A stretch of DNA of 64,000 bases, taken from NCBI RefSeq assembly GCF_029227915.1, contig NC_079887.1, positions 8,556,001 to 8,620,000 on the forward strand, in the 5' to 3' direction. Shown here piece by piece: positions 32,901 to 47,312 of this stretch. The notes under the pieces are model-generated. The model worked only from the letters and a program-made list of their open reading frames with translations. It ran no database searches and was not told the origin of the DNA. The first letter of the stretch is position 1; each line of letters begins with the position of its first letter. The position numbers were made by a program, and so were the translations under genes. The DNA comes from Hydractinia symbiolongicarpus (Eukaryota; Cnidaria; Hydrozoa; Anthoathecata; Hydractiniidae).

Positions 32901-35900
32901 TCAAAAGATGCTTTTCAATTAGTCACAAATAATGGAAATCAAGTCATTTTTTTTAAATGGGTAAGAAAACACAGTTAGTCTTTTTCTGAATCTTAAAATT
33001 TCTATAAGAATAACCAGAATTTAAGCAATTTGTAATTTCTAAGTTTATGAATTTACAATTTGGTAAATTGTTATCATTTTTACTATTAGTTGATAATATT
33101 AAAAGCTTTGAATATTAATTTTAATGAGGTTATAAAATTCTAAATGCGCTCCTTATGTTGTTTCTATTTAATAAGTATTTTTTGAACCGATTTTTTTTCA
33201 ATTCAAAATGCTAATAAATGGATGACCAGAGATGATCTTCAAAAAAATCTAAAAAATCCTAAAAAATAAAATGTTAAATAATCCTAAATAATCTGAAAGT
33301 TTTTAAATTTTTTTGTGTAAACTCCTAAAAATCCCCTAAATTTTTTATCATACTCAATTTTTATAATTTAGAATAAGTATAAAAATATTTTCTGCATCTT
33401 GTTTATTTTTTTTTTGCTATTTTTTACTTGTTGTAATTCTAAGTTACACTTTCATTAATTTTTTAGATGTTTTTCCCACCAATTGGAAAACTTCATCAAA
33501 AGCATTTAAAATTCTTCTAAATACCCTTAAAACTAATTGCGAAATTAGTGAATTTTATAAAATGTTTGGAATTTCAATTTTACGAAATATAATGCATACT
33601 TTATATTCGATTCTAATGATTTTAATGAGAAGAAATTGCACACATTTCTAAATGTTAGTTTCACATTTAATGTACCTTTATACTTTCATTAGGATGCTAA
33701 CGGAGACATTAAATTTCATGCACCAAAGTTAAATGATGAGGTGAGACAGTTCTTAGTAAATATGTAAATTTACTACCAGTCATTAATCCATGGGCTCGCC
33801 CATGCTAAAATTATGCAGTATTTCATGTGCCTGCAGTACGACGTGTTTCTTGCGGACAGACAGATAGAGTACGGCTTTATTAAAATGATTACTGTGTGCT
33901 AGAACAGCCACGAATACACATTTTCAAAATAGGTCAAGCTTGAAGTTTAAAGCTGTGAGTGTGTTTTTAGTGCACAAACTTGAATACAATATCACTTCTT
34001 TCCTGGCAAAAGTGAAAGTCACAGTTGCTATACAATACACTAAAATATTAATAACATTCTCAAGAGTTTTTTTCCTGATAGTGTCTCAGTTTTGGCAGAG
34101 CTCATTCTTTTTCATGTAATATATTTATTTCTAAAAAATTTATTTCTGTTTTAAATAATTCTCATGACAGGACTTTAATAAAACCGTTGGTACTTACAGT
34201 CAGTCGGTGTTTCATCAGAAGTCATCTGAAGCATTAACGGCTACAAGTTGTGGAAACATTGTAGTCTGGACTGTGCAGTCACCAAAGAAGTGTTTCGAAA
34301 GAAAAGCATTCAAAATTGTAAGACTGCAAGACAAACCGATTACAGTGCTAACACTTATCAGTAATTTTATTGTTACTGGTGATGCTGCTGGAAATGTCAA
34401 GTTTTTTGATTCAGATTTAAAATTAATTTATTGGTATGTGTGAGGCTTCTTAAATTTTATCTGTTTATACTTTTGAAATAGTATAATTTAAAAAATAAAC
34501 ATTTTTATAGAAGTTGAGATAACATAAGGTGTGAGTCACAAATCAAAAAATGAATGTTAAACGTATATTTAATAAGGGATAATACATAGATATTTCTTTT
34601 TGATGTTAAGATTGATCGAGGTTTTTAAACTAAGCACTCAACAGCAAACATCAGCACCATCTGTACTAACTTAAACAAACACTTCAGTGAAAATAAATAC
34701 GGTATCAATATATACATCGAACTCTGGTAGCCGCTCTAAATTCACAGTTGCGGCTAGCTCGTTTTTTTTTCAATTTTCATTTTGCTATACTTATACTGTA
34801 AAACAAAAATAATTTGTATTGGCAGTTAAACTGTTTTTGGGTTGGCTATTGGCTAAATAATAAGAAAATAAATTAATTTAAAAAATCCTTACTCAAATTT
34901 TTTGTGATTGAAAAGAAATTGAGGTCGGTCCAGAAACGGCAGAAAAATAATTAGCAAATAATAAAGGAAATGTATTTATAATAAAATATTTTTACACTGC
35001 ATTATTTTTTTCACACTGATTTCTTTAAGGTATGATAAGTTAGGCTGTCAAGGGGTCATCAACTCAATATCTTTCACTTACACACCAGAAGATAAAGACA
35101 ACAATAACGACCTCTCTAAAAATGGTGCATATCCAACTAGTTCCACATTATCTGCATCTTCTTTTGTTGTGAATGACTTTTCTGTCAGTACAACAAAGGC
35201 TAACCTTCTCTACTATAAAACTGATGGCAGCACTGTTGAGGTATGCATTAAAAATTTGTTTACTTTTGTCTGTTTTAAAACATCTTGTTTACGTCCATGT
35301 TTTTAGCTTGTTGTATGTGAGATGGCCTGTTTGTGGGTTTTTTCTATTTACATGTTTGTAATTACAAAATTTTTAGTGGATGTGGATTTTTCACAATTAA
35401 AGGGGCAGTTTTTTGGTCTTTAAATACTAGAGTAAATAATTGTTATAAAAGTTTGGTGTTCAATTTCTGGGGAAGATGTCAATATTATTGTGTGATAAAA
35501 AGTGTCTTGTGTGGGCCTGTAATCAGGCTAGATTGTTTGAAAGATGTGTTGTAATAAGGGTTTTGGTGCAGAAACAATGACAGCGTATAGCTCCTCTCTT
35601 AAGTCGCTAAAATTCTGCAAAAAAATTAAATCTGCTTAATATTTAACCCAACTTTGTACATTAACGTTTTAAAAATGTTCAAAATGTGAATGTGATCTCA
35701 CAAAACAGATTTCCGTGAAACAAATTGTAAAGGGCGAATTCGACGGCGAACTAGCTGCGAAATATCCTTTTAAATTGCCACGAGAATAAAAGATATGTAA
35801 CGAAATTAAAATACTGAGTCTAAGCACTCTTTAAGCAGTTATTTTCAATGAGTTTTTTAGAAAATAAAAAGTAACGATCGCGTTCTCATTTGTTAAAAGA

Positions 35901-38900
35901 TTGCAGTAAAATAATTAACTGCAAATATTCATAAGACGGTGACAAAACACCCATGAAAATCAATTTTCTCTAAAACCCTTATTTTGCCCTCTATTTAGTT
36001 GAATGATCACCTTTTCAAAAACAATTTGTAAATTGCCTGTGGAGAAGTCACATATATTTCTAAGGAAATGTTTGTCAACCATAATTGTCACAAACAATTG
36101 TCCTATTTGTAAAAATTGTTGATAAGAAACTCATTACTAGAGCCTCAAAAAACATAAAAAATTAAGACCACACACCACACGGAACGAAAATTTCTTAGAT
36201 CAACATCTGTATAATTAAAAAAAATTTTTGTTAAATTGTGTTTATTTTTTATACAATTCAAAATCTTTATTAATTCAATGTGATTTTCTTCTTTGTTTTT
36301 TCCTCCTTGTTTTGTTTGCTTCTAATATATTGTAAACTTGGTTTAGTTCAGTCGAAGAGAAAATGATAAAGACATTAATGCCATTGCGTGTCATCCGAAA
36401 GGGTAAGAAATTTTCTTTTTATTCTTATGAAGTTGGTTTCTCTATATGTTATAACAGACCATCTTCTTTTATAAAAGTATTAATGACCAACTTAATTTTT
36501 ATACAGAAAATTTGAACATAATACAATTTATCTTTTACTCTATATTAGGCCTTATATAGCTATTGGTGGTTTCGGTGGATTGCTTCAAGTTTTGGACTTT
36601 GAAACGAAGTATGTATGCGTTTATATGTCACAGCCATAGCAAGTAGGGGAAAAAGACGCTATCATCTTTTTTACTTTCGTGAATTCAACGACATACATTT
36701 GAGCTTTGTACATTGGCGTTGTTTATCTTAACAAGATCAATTATTCGCAGATTTAATTTTCGCGAATTCCATGACATTTCTAAGCTAAATTAGGAAAATT
36801 GAGCAACCATTTTAAACTAAATTTAGTCTTTTTGCAAAAATATATTGTACGAAAAAATTTCACCACTCTTGAAATTTTTGGAATTTATAAAAGTCTTCTG
36901 CCACAACCTTTATATTTCCATTATATTGTTCTACTCAATGTACAACAACCATTTTTTTTGCATTTATCTTGTGCGTTCTTGCTCACAGGAAATCAACGTA
37001 TCGATAATTTAGGTTAGAATTCATTTTATTAAGTTAACATTGAGGAAGGTCGTTAATATACCATGTCCAACCATCTAAGCTTAGAAACCGGACGTTAAGC
37101 TCAGAATGATGAATGTAGTTTTGGAATGCAATATAAAATTTTGATGGCATTATCATTGTTCTGCTTCTTTTCTCTATTGTTGACAAAATAAGGACAAAAA
37201 GTCGACAAACAACTGCACTAATTAAATGAGAGTTTTTTCATTAATATCACCTCTAATAACAATAAACATATTTAATTCTGTATATATCTTTATAGGACTT
37301 TGGTTCATTTTCGGAAGCTTTGTGGAGATTGTGTACGTATAACCTGTCTAACATACAACGATACTGGTGATTATTTAGGTATGGCTACCTATTTTAACCC
37401 TCCTTGGTTGGATAGAATTTTTATTATTAAGTGTATAAATTGGTGTAAATTTTGGTATAAATAATTAATATTTAATATTTGTAAATATTTTTAATATTTT
37501 CACAACTGCAATTTAGATACAATCGGAAATATAGTAAAAATTTGTTATCAAAAAAAAGTTTCAAAATAAATAGACAATAACAATGTTTAATTACCCGTGA
37601 CATTACCTATACATTAATTATTTTTGAAAAAGCAGTTGCAACATTTCATGTGGTTTTAAACCCGTCATGGCATATTTATATTAGCATACTTGTTGCATTG
37701 CTAGCTAATAAAATGGCTCTATGCTATGTAACATGATTTGTTCCAACTAATTGAAAACGCAAACAAAACTTTTATAAAATACAGATCTACAGAAAATACA
37801 GAGGATGTTTTTTAGTCGTTGTTGTAGAAAATTGTAAACAATGAAATCGCCTTCGCCTGTCTGACAGATGGACGCAGTTACTGATTATTATAATAGACTA
37901 GTTATTAAACACGTTGAAGAATTTTCTTCAAAATGTTTATTGTGATTCTCAACATAAATGATTTGTGTTTAATTTCGCTGACGTTGCAAATAAAACGTTT
38001 TAAACAAAAAACCCGTAGAATAATCCAAATTTAAATTTTCTGTATGCGCCTTATCACAATATTATTTGTTGTCAATTTTAGAAAAAGACACCAACGATCA
38101 ACTAAAACTTTTAAATGGAATAGACAACAATAATATAATCGCGTTAATTGCCCGTGACTTTATTCGTGCATTAATTTATTACAAAGCTATTACATTTCCT
38201 GTCGTTTTAGAACTTGTCTCGGTAAATTTACATTATCATACAATAAAATTCCCAGCCTATGAAATCGCTTTATTTTATCACATGATTTGTTCTAGCCAAT
38301 TAACAACATAAGGAGATTTAAAGAAATTGTAGAAAATATAATCGACTTTGCTTGTCACAGACAGATAGTTAGTGTATTGATATAATAGATTTAACCGTTC
38401 ACGAAATTTTGCGTAATATCTTATATGAAATATTTTTCACCATCCTTAAAAATGAATGGGACGATTTTGCAATCTTTAACCCTAGATAGTTTTCCCTATG
38501 CCAAGTCTTGTGATTAAAACAAAATTTTATTTATTTTGGTGGGAACGTTGCCTTAATTAAAATTGTGTGACAGTTTTAGTAATGATAATAATGAACTGTT
38601 TCTCTTCCAGCAATTGGTTTTGATGATGGAAGGGTGGAAATACTTGATTCTGTTACACTCGAGATAGATGGTCATGATGATGATGTTGCATCCTTCAAAT
38701 TTTCTCATGACTCCATAATTAAACTGGTATTTTCACATGATTCAAGATATCTTGCCTGTGCTGTAAGTAGCTTCTAGCAATCAACAATTTTTTTTGGGGG
38801 GGAGAGGGATTGGAGGTGCAAAAAAACAAAAAGATATCTTGTGAAGAAATGTTTAATTCTTGTTTCATGATGTGCAATACACCCATTGCATTCTTTTTCT

Positions 38901-41900
38901 TGTTTTGGTCGTTTGTATTTCAATTCTTTATTTCCTTATATCTCCATTTTGAATTTCAGGATATGGACAGGTGTGTTGTGGTGTTTACATGTGGGTTGAA
39001 AAGAAAGCCTTCCTCTTGGCATTATCTCGGCAAACACAGAGCTCACTATAAGCAAATTAAAGGTCTGTACACAGATGTTTTACCTATAGAATTACAGATT
39101 AATATGAAAAATTACAATAATTTGTTTGGTTTACAGATCATTGATAAGACCTTCTAATGGTACCATGCTAACTGATTTATGAAGCTTTTAATAAAATGGT
39201 ACCTCAACAATATAAGCAATAAAAAACATATATGTTCATAGCAGAATAAACATAAAAATTAAGCTTACCTTTTGCCTTAATATTAACCCTTTGTTTCAAT
39301 TTATAGACCTTTTTTCAACCTTTGATTCCAAGTATGGTTCGGACAATCCTAAAATTACATAAAAAGTTTGGGGATGTGGCTTTTTTATTTCTTGAGTGCT
39401 GTGAGCCTTTTAAAATGCTTTTTAATTTGGTTTTCTCTGCGGTAGGAAAGTTTATTTTTCAATTCAGATTAAAGTCAAGTTAAACGGAATCTGACTGATT
39501 TTGATTTTGCACTGCAAGATACAAACTAGCATATTGAACCGTCAGTTTTCATTAACTAGTATCTCATATTAAAACAACTATTTTTATACCGCATAATTTT
39601 CCAGTAATACTAATTTTCTTTCATTTTTGCTGATTTTAAGAGGGAAAATATTTTGTATTCTGTTCTGTTACCATTGTTATTTATATGCTGTGTTTCCAAA
39701 GTGTTTGCTGAATAAAATCTCTATCTTTTAAAAAATTTTACCTTACATGATTAGCAAATTACTGAACCTGCTTTATTTAGAGCTGGTCTGTTTTCGTGAT
39801 GGATGCTTTCTTCGTTTTTCTGATTTTTTTTTTTAAAAAAAATGAATTAGTATTAATTTAACAATTTGGTAGCTATTGAAGCTACTTACTGCGTATCTCA
39901 TCGCGAAATGGTTTTTGAACGGTCCCTGTGTATTTTTGTTGCATTATATTCAGTAAGGTCTAATAACGAATGTATTTCTTCCGAGAATATTCTTTTTAAA
40001 TCGACGAAAAGAGTTTGTTGGATCTGTTAAAAAGAAAAGAAGTTCGTATTATTTCTGTTTCATTTTATTTAGATGTTATGTTTACCAAAGCACTCGATGA
40101 AGACAATGTCCGCCTATTATCGCTTGGTGAAGATCGAATGCTTGTGAGTTTGTTATTTTGTTCGCTTTAATACTTTACAAAGAAGGAGCTGTTTTTCAAT
40201 TTAGTAGGTTGAAAGAAAGAGAAAAGGTTATAAAACTAATTGAAAAATACGTTCTCGTTAAAATATTTGCTAGCTAATTTTGAGATGACCTTGATAGCTT
40301 GGTTATTTTTGCAACTTGTATGTGAAAGTTTGTTTACCATACTGCTTTCCAAAAAACACTGTGTTGAGGTTTTGTATAAAATTTTAAAATCTTCAATCAG
40401 TTTTGGATTTTTGCAAAATTTCACTTTTAGGTTGAATATGATTTACGAAATAGCTGCATTGATGATTTAAAGGTATTGAGTTCTGATCGTGTTGAACAGA
40501 ATGCAGTTCCCATATGTTTTGCTGCATACCCATCTGTGGTAAAAGAAGATTTTTTGGTTCTGTCCAATGATCAAGTATGCTATTGATGTCTTTGAATATT
40601 TTTGTTTTAATTTTATCCTTTTATTTTTTAATTCACAGTTAATTATCCTTAATTATAATACAACCCCGTATCTTGCATATTTGATGCTAGTTTGTCAACA
40701 CTTTTTTCAATTGCGGGGTTTTCTTCTATGTTCATGGGGACGAAATTCGTTAAATAAAAATATTTGTCGAGCCAGAAAAAATATTTGTCAGATTAAAATT
40801 GTCGTCGCCTGCAAAAAAATTCGTCACTTTTAACCGACGTATTTTGCACCGATAAGGCAGATGTTATAATCCATTTATTTTAAAATGTGCAGAATGTAAT
40901 AAAAACATTGATATAAGCGCTTTGCGATTTTGTTTTATTTTATTTCTTTAACTTCTTCGTTTCGTGGCTTTGTAGTTAAATTAAATCATGTTTTAGTTGA
41001 TAAGGTTCAATAAATCTCTTTTTTTACCAGTACAAACTCAAGTTATTCAACTCAACGACAAAGATGTGTCGATATACATTTCTTGCACCAACATATGGTT
41101 CACCATTGCAAAAGTAAGCACTTTCATGATAACTCGTGTAATGAAAAATTAGACTGAACTGCACGTCCATTTTTAATTATTTTTTTTTTCTATTTTTTTA
41201 TCTTCTCTTTTATTCTTTTCTGTATGTAATCACAATCTTTACAACTGAATTGTATTGGTTTTCTTGATAAGGTTATTTTCAAAAATATCTTTTAATGTCG
41301 TAAAATGCTATAGATCAAGTATGCAGATGATTTTTTTACACTCCTAATCGAAAATTAAAACGACTCGACAATTCTCCTTATTTTTTGAAGAATCTTAATT
41401 CTCCTCTAAATGTAAATTTTCGAACAACAAATCTAATCAATTTTCTTTTTTTCAAATTGGTGAAAGATAGACATGCTATATTGGTACATTATAAATGTAT
41501 TCTTTACTTATCACATTACCATGAAAATTTTCTCTAAATATTCTGCATTACTGTAGAACAATATGAAAGCTCAATTGTGACTATAAAAAGAGTGGTAACC
41601 CTATTTTTTTATTATTCCATTTCCCTATTCATTCTCTCCTTCCTTCTACAATCTTTAACTAGCAATTAATTCCATTCGCTTATTAGTAGTCCGATATCTG
41701 ATAAGATTGCTTTAAATCTCCTTAGTAAAATGCAAGAAGAACATTTTTAAAAATGCTTTTAAAATTCGTTGAGATTTTATTTTGAGAGTAGGTTAAACAG
41801 TTTCATTGGCTGGAATTATTTCACTTGTCATCATAATGTATTTCTTTGTTCACATTAGAATAGTTGTACTTCCAAAAAGCAGTGATAGTGCACACAGATA

Positions 41901-44900
41901 CATGGCTTATATAACTATAGATATGGTAGGATGTTACTTTGTTTCATTTAACTGCCCTTTATTTTAGTTTGTTTTGATAATTTTCACGTCTTAATGTTTA
42001 AATCCGTTAAAGGCTAAAGTGCAAGGTTTGTATTAAATTGAGAGTGAAAAATCTTTAAACAATTTTGTTTCCTGGTTTACCATTTTCCTAGTTCCGTTTG
42101 TATCATTTTTCTTTTAAACAAATAGATTAAGTGCTCTCTTTATAAACTGTATTTGGTGACTCTTATACTCAAGTCTTTATCTAATGAGTTATTTTTTTGG
42201 TTCATATCAATCTGAACCGGTACTTGTAATTTAGTTTTTATTTGAAGATTTTTTATCCAACAGGTTGGATTAATTATTTTACCTTTGGATGGTAATCCAT
42301 ACAAATCAATGGCATTAATAGCACATCCTGGAAAAGTACGAATTCTTCATTCACAGACACAGTTAAGATCATAAGAAATACTGAACTCAAGGAGTCCCTT
42401 TACATAACTTCGTTATGTTATATTTAGGTTCATAATATTGCATGTAGTTCAGATGGCAAATACCTTTTTACAGCGGGTGGGGCAGATACAAGTGTATTGA
42501 TGTGGAGAATCGATGTTAAGTAAGTAAAAACAAACGTTTCATGTCGCTTTATTAGCTGAGACAGAAGGAAACTTGTATTTGCTATTGCTATTCTGAGTTT
42601 TAGTAAACCAGCCAATAATTAATAATTTTGTTGCAGAAAATAATTGCACTCATTGTTGATTTTAATGTTTTATGAATTGAGGAATAAATTATTATGCTTG
42701 CACCTGTTTTTTTTTAATCAACAGACACAAAAAATATTGGAATTATTGTATCTAACAGCAAATAGGAGAATCTGAATGAATAATTTTGTTGACTGACTTT
42801 TTTAATAAAACAATGTTGCTAATTATCCATCCCATTTGTAATTTTAACGGCTTATTTAAGTAAAAGGCTTTCTACATACCTAACTTTGTTTAACCGAAGC
42901 CTATTTAAAAGGTATGTACAAGATCTTCTGAATGAAGAGATGCGGTAATTAAGGACAAGAATACAAGGTTGGATGCATATAAGAGCACGTCATAGAACTC
43001 TAGTAGCATTTATCTTGTTTTCAAATATCTTTGCTGTTTAAACATGTACCTTCTCGGTTGAAGTTTTTATCTCTTTACTTTGCAGTGCCTTAGAAGCGAC
43101 CGCAGTTCTTGGCGGAGAAGAATTGATACCATTTTACAGCCTTTTAGAAGGTGGGCGTGAAGGAGAGCTGTTTGCAGAGTTGGAAAATTTTTTTTACTAT
43201 GCGCAACTGAAGAAGTATGTCTTGAAATACACTTGTTTTTCATAAGCACTTGTTAAGTACCATCTCTGAACATGCGTAGTCGTTGTTTTCTTTTTGTCCT
43301 TTATACTATCTTTATAAATGTTATTTTTTGGTTTTGACGAAATTAAAAGAACATTCACCCAAATAATAAATAAAATATTGAACATGAAAACAATCGTTAA
43401 ATAATCAAGAATCTTGAAAATCAAGTTGATTTCTGTGTATTTATCCTATTTTGTTTTTCTGAGAAACTTATCATAACGAAATTACATAGATAACTTCCTT
43501 TTTAACCAAATGTATTAAAACAATCGTAGTTTCTAGCAGCCGACAGTGAAAGAAACGTTTTTGACTAGGTGGATGTTTTAGCACGCCAAAGGGTTCTTCT
43601 TATACATGTATAAGAGTTTCCTATATACTTGTTTTATTTCCGTTTGATATTTATAGTGAAGGTGTTGATTCAATGGAGCAGAGAAGTGTTTCAACCGAGG
43701 TACCACTAGATGAGATTCCATTTATCATGCGAGCTCTTGGTTATTATCCTACAGAGCAAGAAGTGAGTGGAGTGAATGTGTTTTTTTTTACTAAAACGTA
43801 GAAAAAAGGATGCTGTTTAAATGTGATGCCCGAAGCGATGAGTTTGACTAAATGACACTAATTAATTCAGGAAAAAAACGTTATAGCGAATCACTCCTAT
43901 AAAATGCATAGTCTTTTTTACGCGGGTGGGAGGGTCAACTGTTAGGTTAAAATAACTAAGACTTTCAAACTTTCTGAAATAGCAGGAAGTGTAATATAAC
44001 CCAAAATAATAAGTCCTTGACGAGGAAGGCTTTTAGAGATTTTAGTATTAGCTCTGTATATCTGTTTGCATCAAGTAAAAAATTGAATAAAATACATTTG
44101 ACAAAAATATAAATAAATAAATAAAGCCACAATGCGAACACAACAAATTTTATATCATTATCTTTCCGTGCATTTGATAATATTTTCTACGAATTAGTAG
44201 GCGATATTCTCTAGAGATAAAAGCTAAGTAGTTTTTCAAATGGATCTGTTTGGATAATGTCTAGGATTATAGGTATGGATGTAGAAATTGATGTTTTAAA
44301 CTGCTGTGAAGATCAACCTATATTGAAATACCACAAAAGGTTAATGTCACATCTTAATGACCATCAAAACCCATTACCTTAACAACCAGAACTTCGACGG
44401 TCCGCAACAATAGAAGACATAACAAATTTCGAGAAATATAACGAGAAAAAAGTAAACTTATTTGTATATGATGAAGTTATCAATGTCGTAAGGTTTGCCG
44501 TCAACAAGAATGCAATATCTGATCACTATTGTTGGATAAAATAAATACCGAGACTCGTCTCATCACAAGTAAAACAATTATGGTCACAAAAAATGCATAT
44601 GTAGATGCTATACCACATACAGATGTCTGCAAGGGACGAATGATATTAGGCAAGGAAGAATATAATCTACTGAATAAAAATCTCCCTCACGTAGAGTCAG
44701 TGACCTTCACAGAGTCATTTTTTACATATCCGAGTTTTATCAAGAATAACAAAACGTATACGAGTGCTTAGTTTTTTTCAACCTCTTAATAATTCATCCC
44801 CAATCCCCAATCACACTAGTCTCCTTATCAATCATTTTAACATCAGAACGTCGATGGGCATTAAAAAAAAGAATCCAACAACCAGGAATAATGAAATCTA

Positions 44901-47312
44901 TACCTACCACTATTACTCTAATTGAGAAACAATTGTCTCCTTTTATCAAACCTTTCATTAGCCATAATGTTATCCTACGAAGTAACCCAAGAACCTCAAT
45001 TTATCGCCAGGTTCCACCAAAAATACACAATCAGTCCACAACCACTTATTTTCAAAATAAATCATATTTTACCTCAAAGTAGAACACATGACCACAATAT
45101 AGTCAAAATGTCTCCTAAATTCACCGCACAACAAATCCCAAACCAATTTAGTCTGTCCACCCATCGGTCCCACAAATAACGTTGTGCACGAATCCGTCAC
45201 AAACATTTTGATACAAAAGAATTAAAAAAGTCTACGCATCCACAATCGAAAAGATATGTTCGTTAAGCTTTCCCTTACCCTCAACAGCCTTCTCCAACTG
45301 CAAAGCAACACCTGAAGTATTTTCCATATTTCTACCACTTGCACGAAGTTTCACAACGCAAACTTTATAACTACCTCACATATCCATTCCTCACAACAAC
45401 ATTTCCTTCTGAAGAGTTCTATACTCCTGCAATCGATTATAAGCAAAATGTTTCTTCACCTTTTGATATGTAATGCTGATGTCAGCACAAATTATTGCTG
45501 CCAGTTATCCTTTGAGACATGATTTTTAAATATCACGTGACAAGCATCATGCCTTCCTTGCCATGTAATCGTATCGAATTTTCTATCACCTTTACTTGAT
45601 TTTTTTAGTTCTCTTAGCGCACCACACGTGTTGGTATGAAAAGAATTATAGTTTAAATTTATAAATTTTATACCTATTTTTTAATTTGCTTGCTGTGTAT
45701 TATATTGCGTTTAAAAAAAACTGGGTTCGAAGTGGTACTATCTTACGTATTAACTTTTCCTTTCTTTGTTTAGATTGAAGAAATGATAAATGAAGTGAAG
45801 TTTTCTCATTATGTGTCGACAGGAAAATACAAGGAGGCAATTGATCTCGGTGATTTTATTAAATGTATGTTTATTGATTTCTATGAAAATGTATCTTTTA
45901 GGTTTTTAGTATTTAACAGACATATTTTCACTTTTTACAGAGATAGTTAGCTTCAAGTTTTAATTTTTCCATTTTTAAAAATACCAGTTGACAAGCAAGT
46001 CTGAGGTTAATTGAAGAACAGTGTGTTTTTTAGGAGGATGATTATCTTCCTAGTGTGAATATTTAGAAGTTAAGCCTGCTATTATACACACTTAAATTCC
46101 TAGTGTAAACCAAGCTTAAGGATCCCAGTCTGGTCTTGAATTAAAACGAGTTTATACTCAGATCACACTTTGATGTGCAAGTTACTCTTCTCAATTCAGT
46201 GTACGTTAATCATCGTCCTGCATTTGGTTTCAACCCTTATGAACTCATCCAGGCGTTTCAGACACTTGGTGACGTTGATGAAGAAGATGGAGAAGTGAAA
46301 ATTGATCGTGGCCTACTGTTGTACCTACTGCAAGAACGAGGTGAGACGTAGTTTATTGTTGTCGTTTTTTTCGCCTTTGTTACTATTCTTGCAGTTGTTA
46401 TTGCTAGTGTTACTAAGGTTGTTATAAGGATCTATTGCGTTTTTCGTTCATGGTTTTATTCCTCTCTAACCGAAAGCATAGACCTTGTTTTTTTTAGCCT
46501 TACTGCTACAGCATTAAGGCTACAGACCTATAGCTTATTTGAGAAGAGGGTTCAAACATATGTTTTTTTTGTAGAACACAAGTATTTTGTTGGAGAGTGT
46601 CGGGCAGACCTTAAATTTTTAGAAATCGAGCTAGATGATCTTAAAGACCTTAACTATTCATCATTCTCAAAAAAAAACACCTTGGATATTTCTCAAAACA
46701 TTGCTTTCTAATTATGATACTATGTTGTGATTCCTTCCTGTAGGGTAAATGTGGGATTTGCTACAAAGGGATTTGGGAACAAGGGGTTTTCTCGTGTCTG
46801 TATGCTTGAAAGCCTTATAGAAAAATCTCGAGGCCAACTAGAATATCGGGAAAAGCCTTCCACTTAGCACATCGGGAATTACTGCATAATCGTTTTTTAT
46901 CTCATACTATGGTTTTTCGTTTAACATGGCAGAGTTTTCCTACAACTTTGTTATATATGCCTATTATCCCGATTCCCTGAAAATAAAAATATTAAATGTT
47001 GAGGTATAATCTATGATTATGGTTGTTTTGTATTTACTCCGTTGCTGTGGTTTTTTAAACTAATATATCGATGTTAAATTCACATATTTTTTCCTTTTCA
47101 TAGGCGAACATTTAACAGAAACTGAGCTTGCTGAGCATATCACTCATTTGTTACAAGGATCAAGTGATGACGATAATAATGATGGAATGAGCGCACAGGA
47201 GAGAGGGTTAGATGATATATTGCCAGAGAAAGTCTCCGCCCGTTTATTTGCATCTGAGATATTGGGGTTTGGCGTGGAAGAAGAGGTAGAAGTTGTTGGT
47301 GATACTAGTTAG
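29963..47312 (+). CDS. CFAP251: Cilia- and flagella-associated protein 251 (WDR66), 26 exons, about 925 aa
   Basis: WD40 protein of the calmodulin- and spoke-associated complex at the base of radial spoke 3 in motile axonemes. Exons begin at 29963, 30174, 30833, 31626, 31949, 32347, 32883, 33693, 34171, 35030, 36347, 36549, 37296, 38611, 38960, 40073, 40431, 41031, 41859, 42264, 42428, 43086, 43657, 45774, 46200 and 47104; phases agree throughout. WD-like repeats fill residues to about 700 ([46 protein letters not shown]). The C-terminal region has [40 protein letters not shown] and [17 protein letters not shown]. One EF-hand loop is [12 protein letters not shown] (834-845), followed by [12 protein letters not shown] and a short acidic end. 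This matches WDR66 closely. The long acidic N-terminus of the mammalian protein is absent. The stop is at 47310-47312. Confidence 0.94.
32271..32312. repeat. Perfect inverted repeat, 19-bp arms, 4-base loop
   Basis: TTAATAATACCCATATTCT, loop TGAC, then the exact complement. It sits in CFAP251 intron 5. The outer right side reads, on the minus strand, TCTATATTAATAATACCC, a Helitron-like 5' end, so the hairpin may be two such ends placed face to face. Confidence 0.8.
32490..32527 (-). mobile_element. Helitron-like 5' terminus fragment
   Basis: On the minus strand TCTATATTATAACACCCATA then CCTCTGTCTGTC begins at 32527, with A as the preceding base, as for Helitron insertion between A and T. The rest of the element is not traceable. 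Confidence 0.45.
37898..38389 (-). mobile_element. 492-bp non-autonomous Helitron in CFAP251 intron 13
   Basis: On the minus strand it begins TCTATTATATCAATACAC at 38389 after an A and ends CTAG at 37898-37901. A perfect GAAGAA-AA-TTCTTC hairpin lies 14 bases before the CTAG. The next base in minus direction is the TC of another 5' end (TCTATTATAATAATCAG at 37897), so a second related unit abuts it. The text 5' of 37897 (for example ATTACCCGTGACATTACC) resembles 38130-38180. No rolling-circle replicase ORF. Confidence 0.65.
44380..44771 (+). pseudogene. Polinton/Maverick-like DNA polymerase ORF remnant
   Basis: In CFAP251 intron 23, codons 44392-44541 read [20 protein letters not shown], a Val/Tyr-rich strand, and SDHYCWIK before a stop. 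The order RRSA-x-ED-x2-x-FEK-x-N then HYCWIK is one I associate with the N-terminal part of polymerase ORFs in Polinton-type transposons of cnidarians. A second ORF, 44529-44771, follows in another frame and may be further remnant. No polymerase catalytic motif is left. Identification is by memory of motifs and needs a search. Confidence 0.45.
44772..45773 (+). other. Rest of CFAP251 intron 23
   Basis: Base composition differs from neighbouring introns: C-rich on the plus strand (many CCAC, CTCAC) from about 44780 to 45420. Several short ORFs exist in both plus frames but none was recognised. It may be more of the same decayed transposon as the remnant just upstream. Confidence 0.4.

Noticed and set aside
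37050-37130. 5S rRNA-like segment (ACCATCTAAGCTTAGAAACC)
   Set aside because: Resemblance to 5S is limited to a few bases; the internal control region is not recognisable.
38066-38311. 81-codon ORF in CFAP251 intron 13
   Set aside because: Lies within a non-autonomous Helitron and a related copy nearby does not keep the frame.
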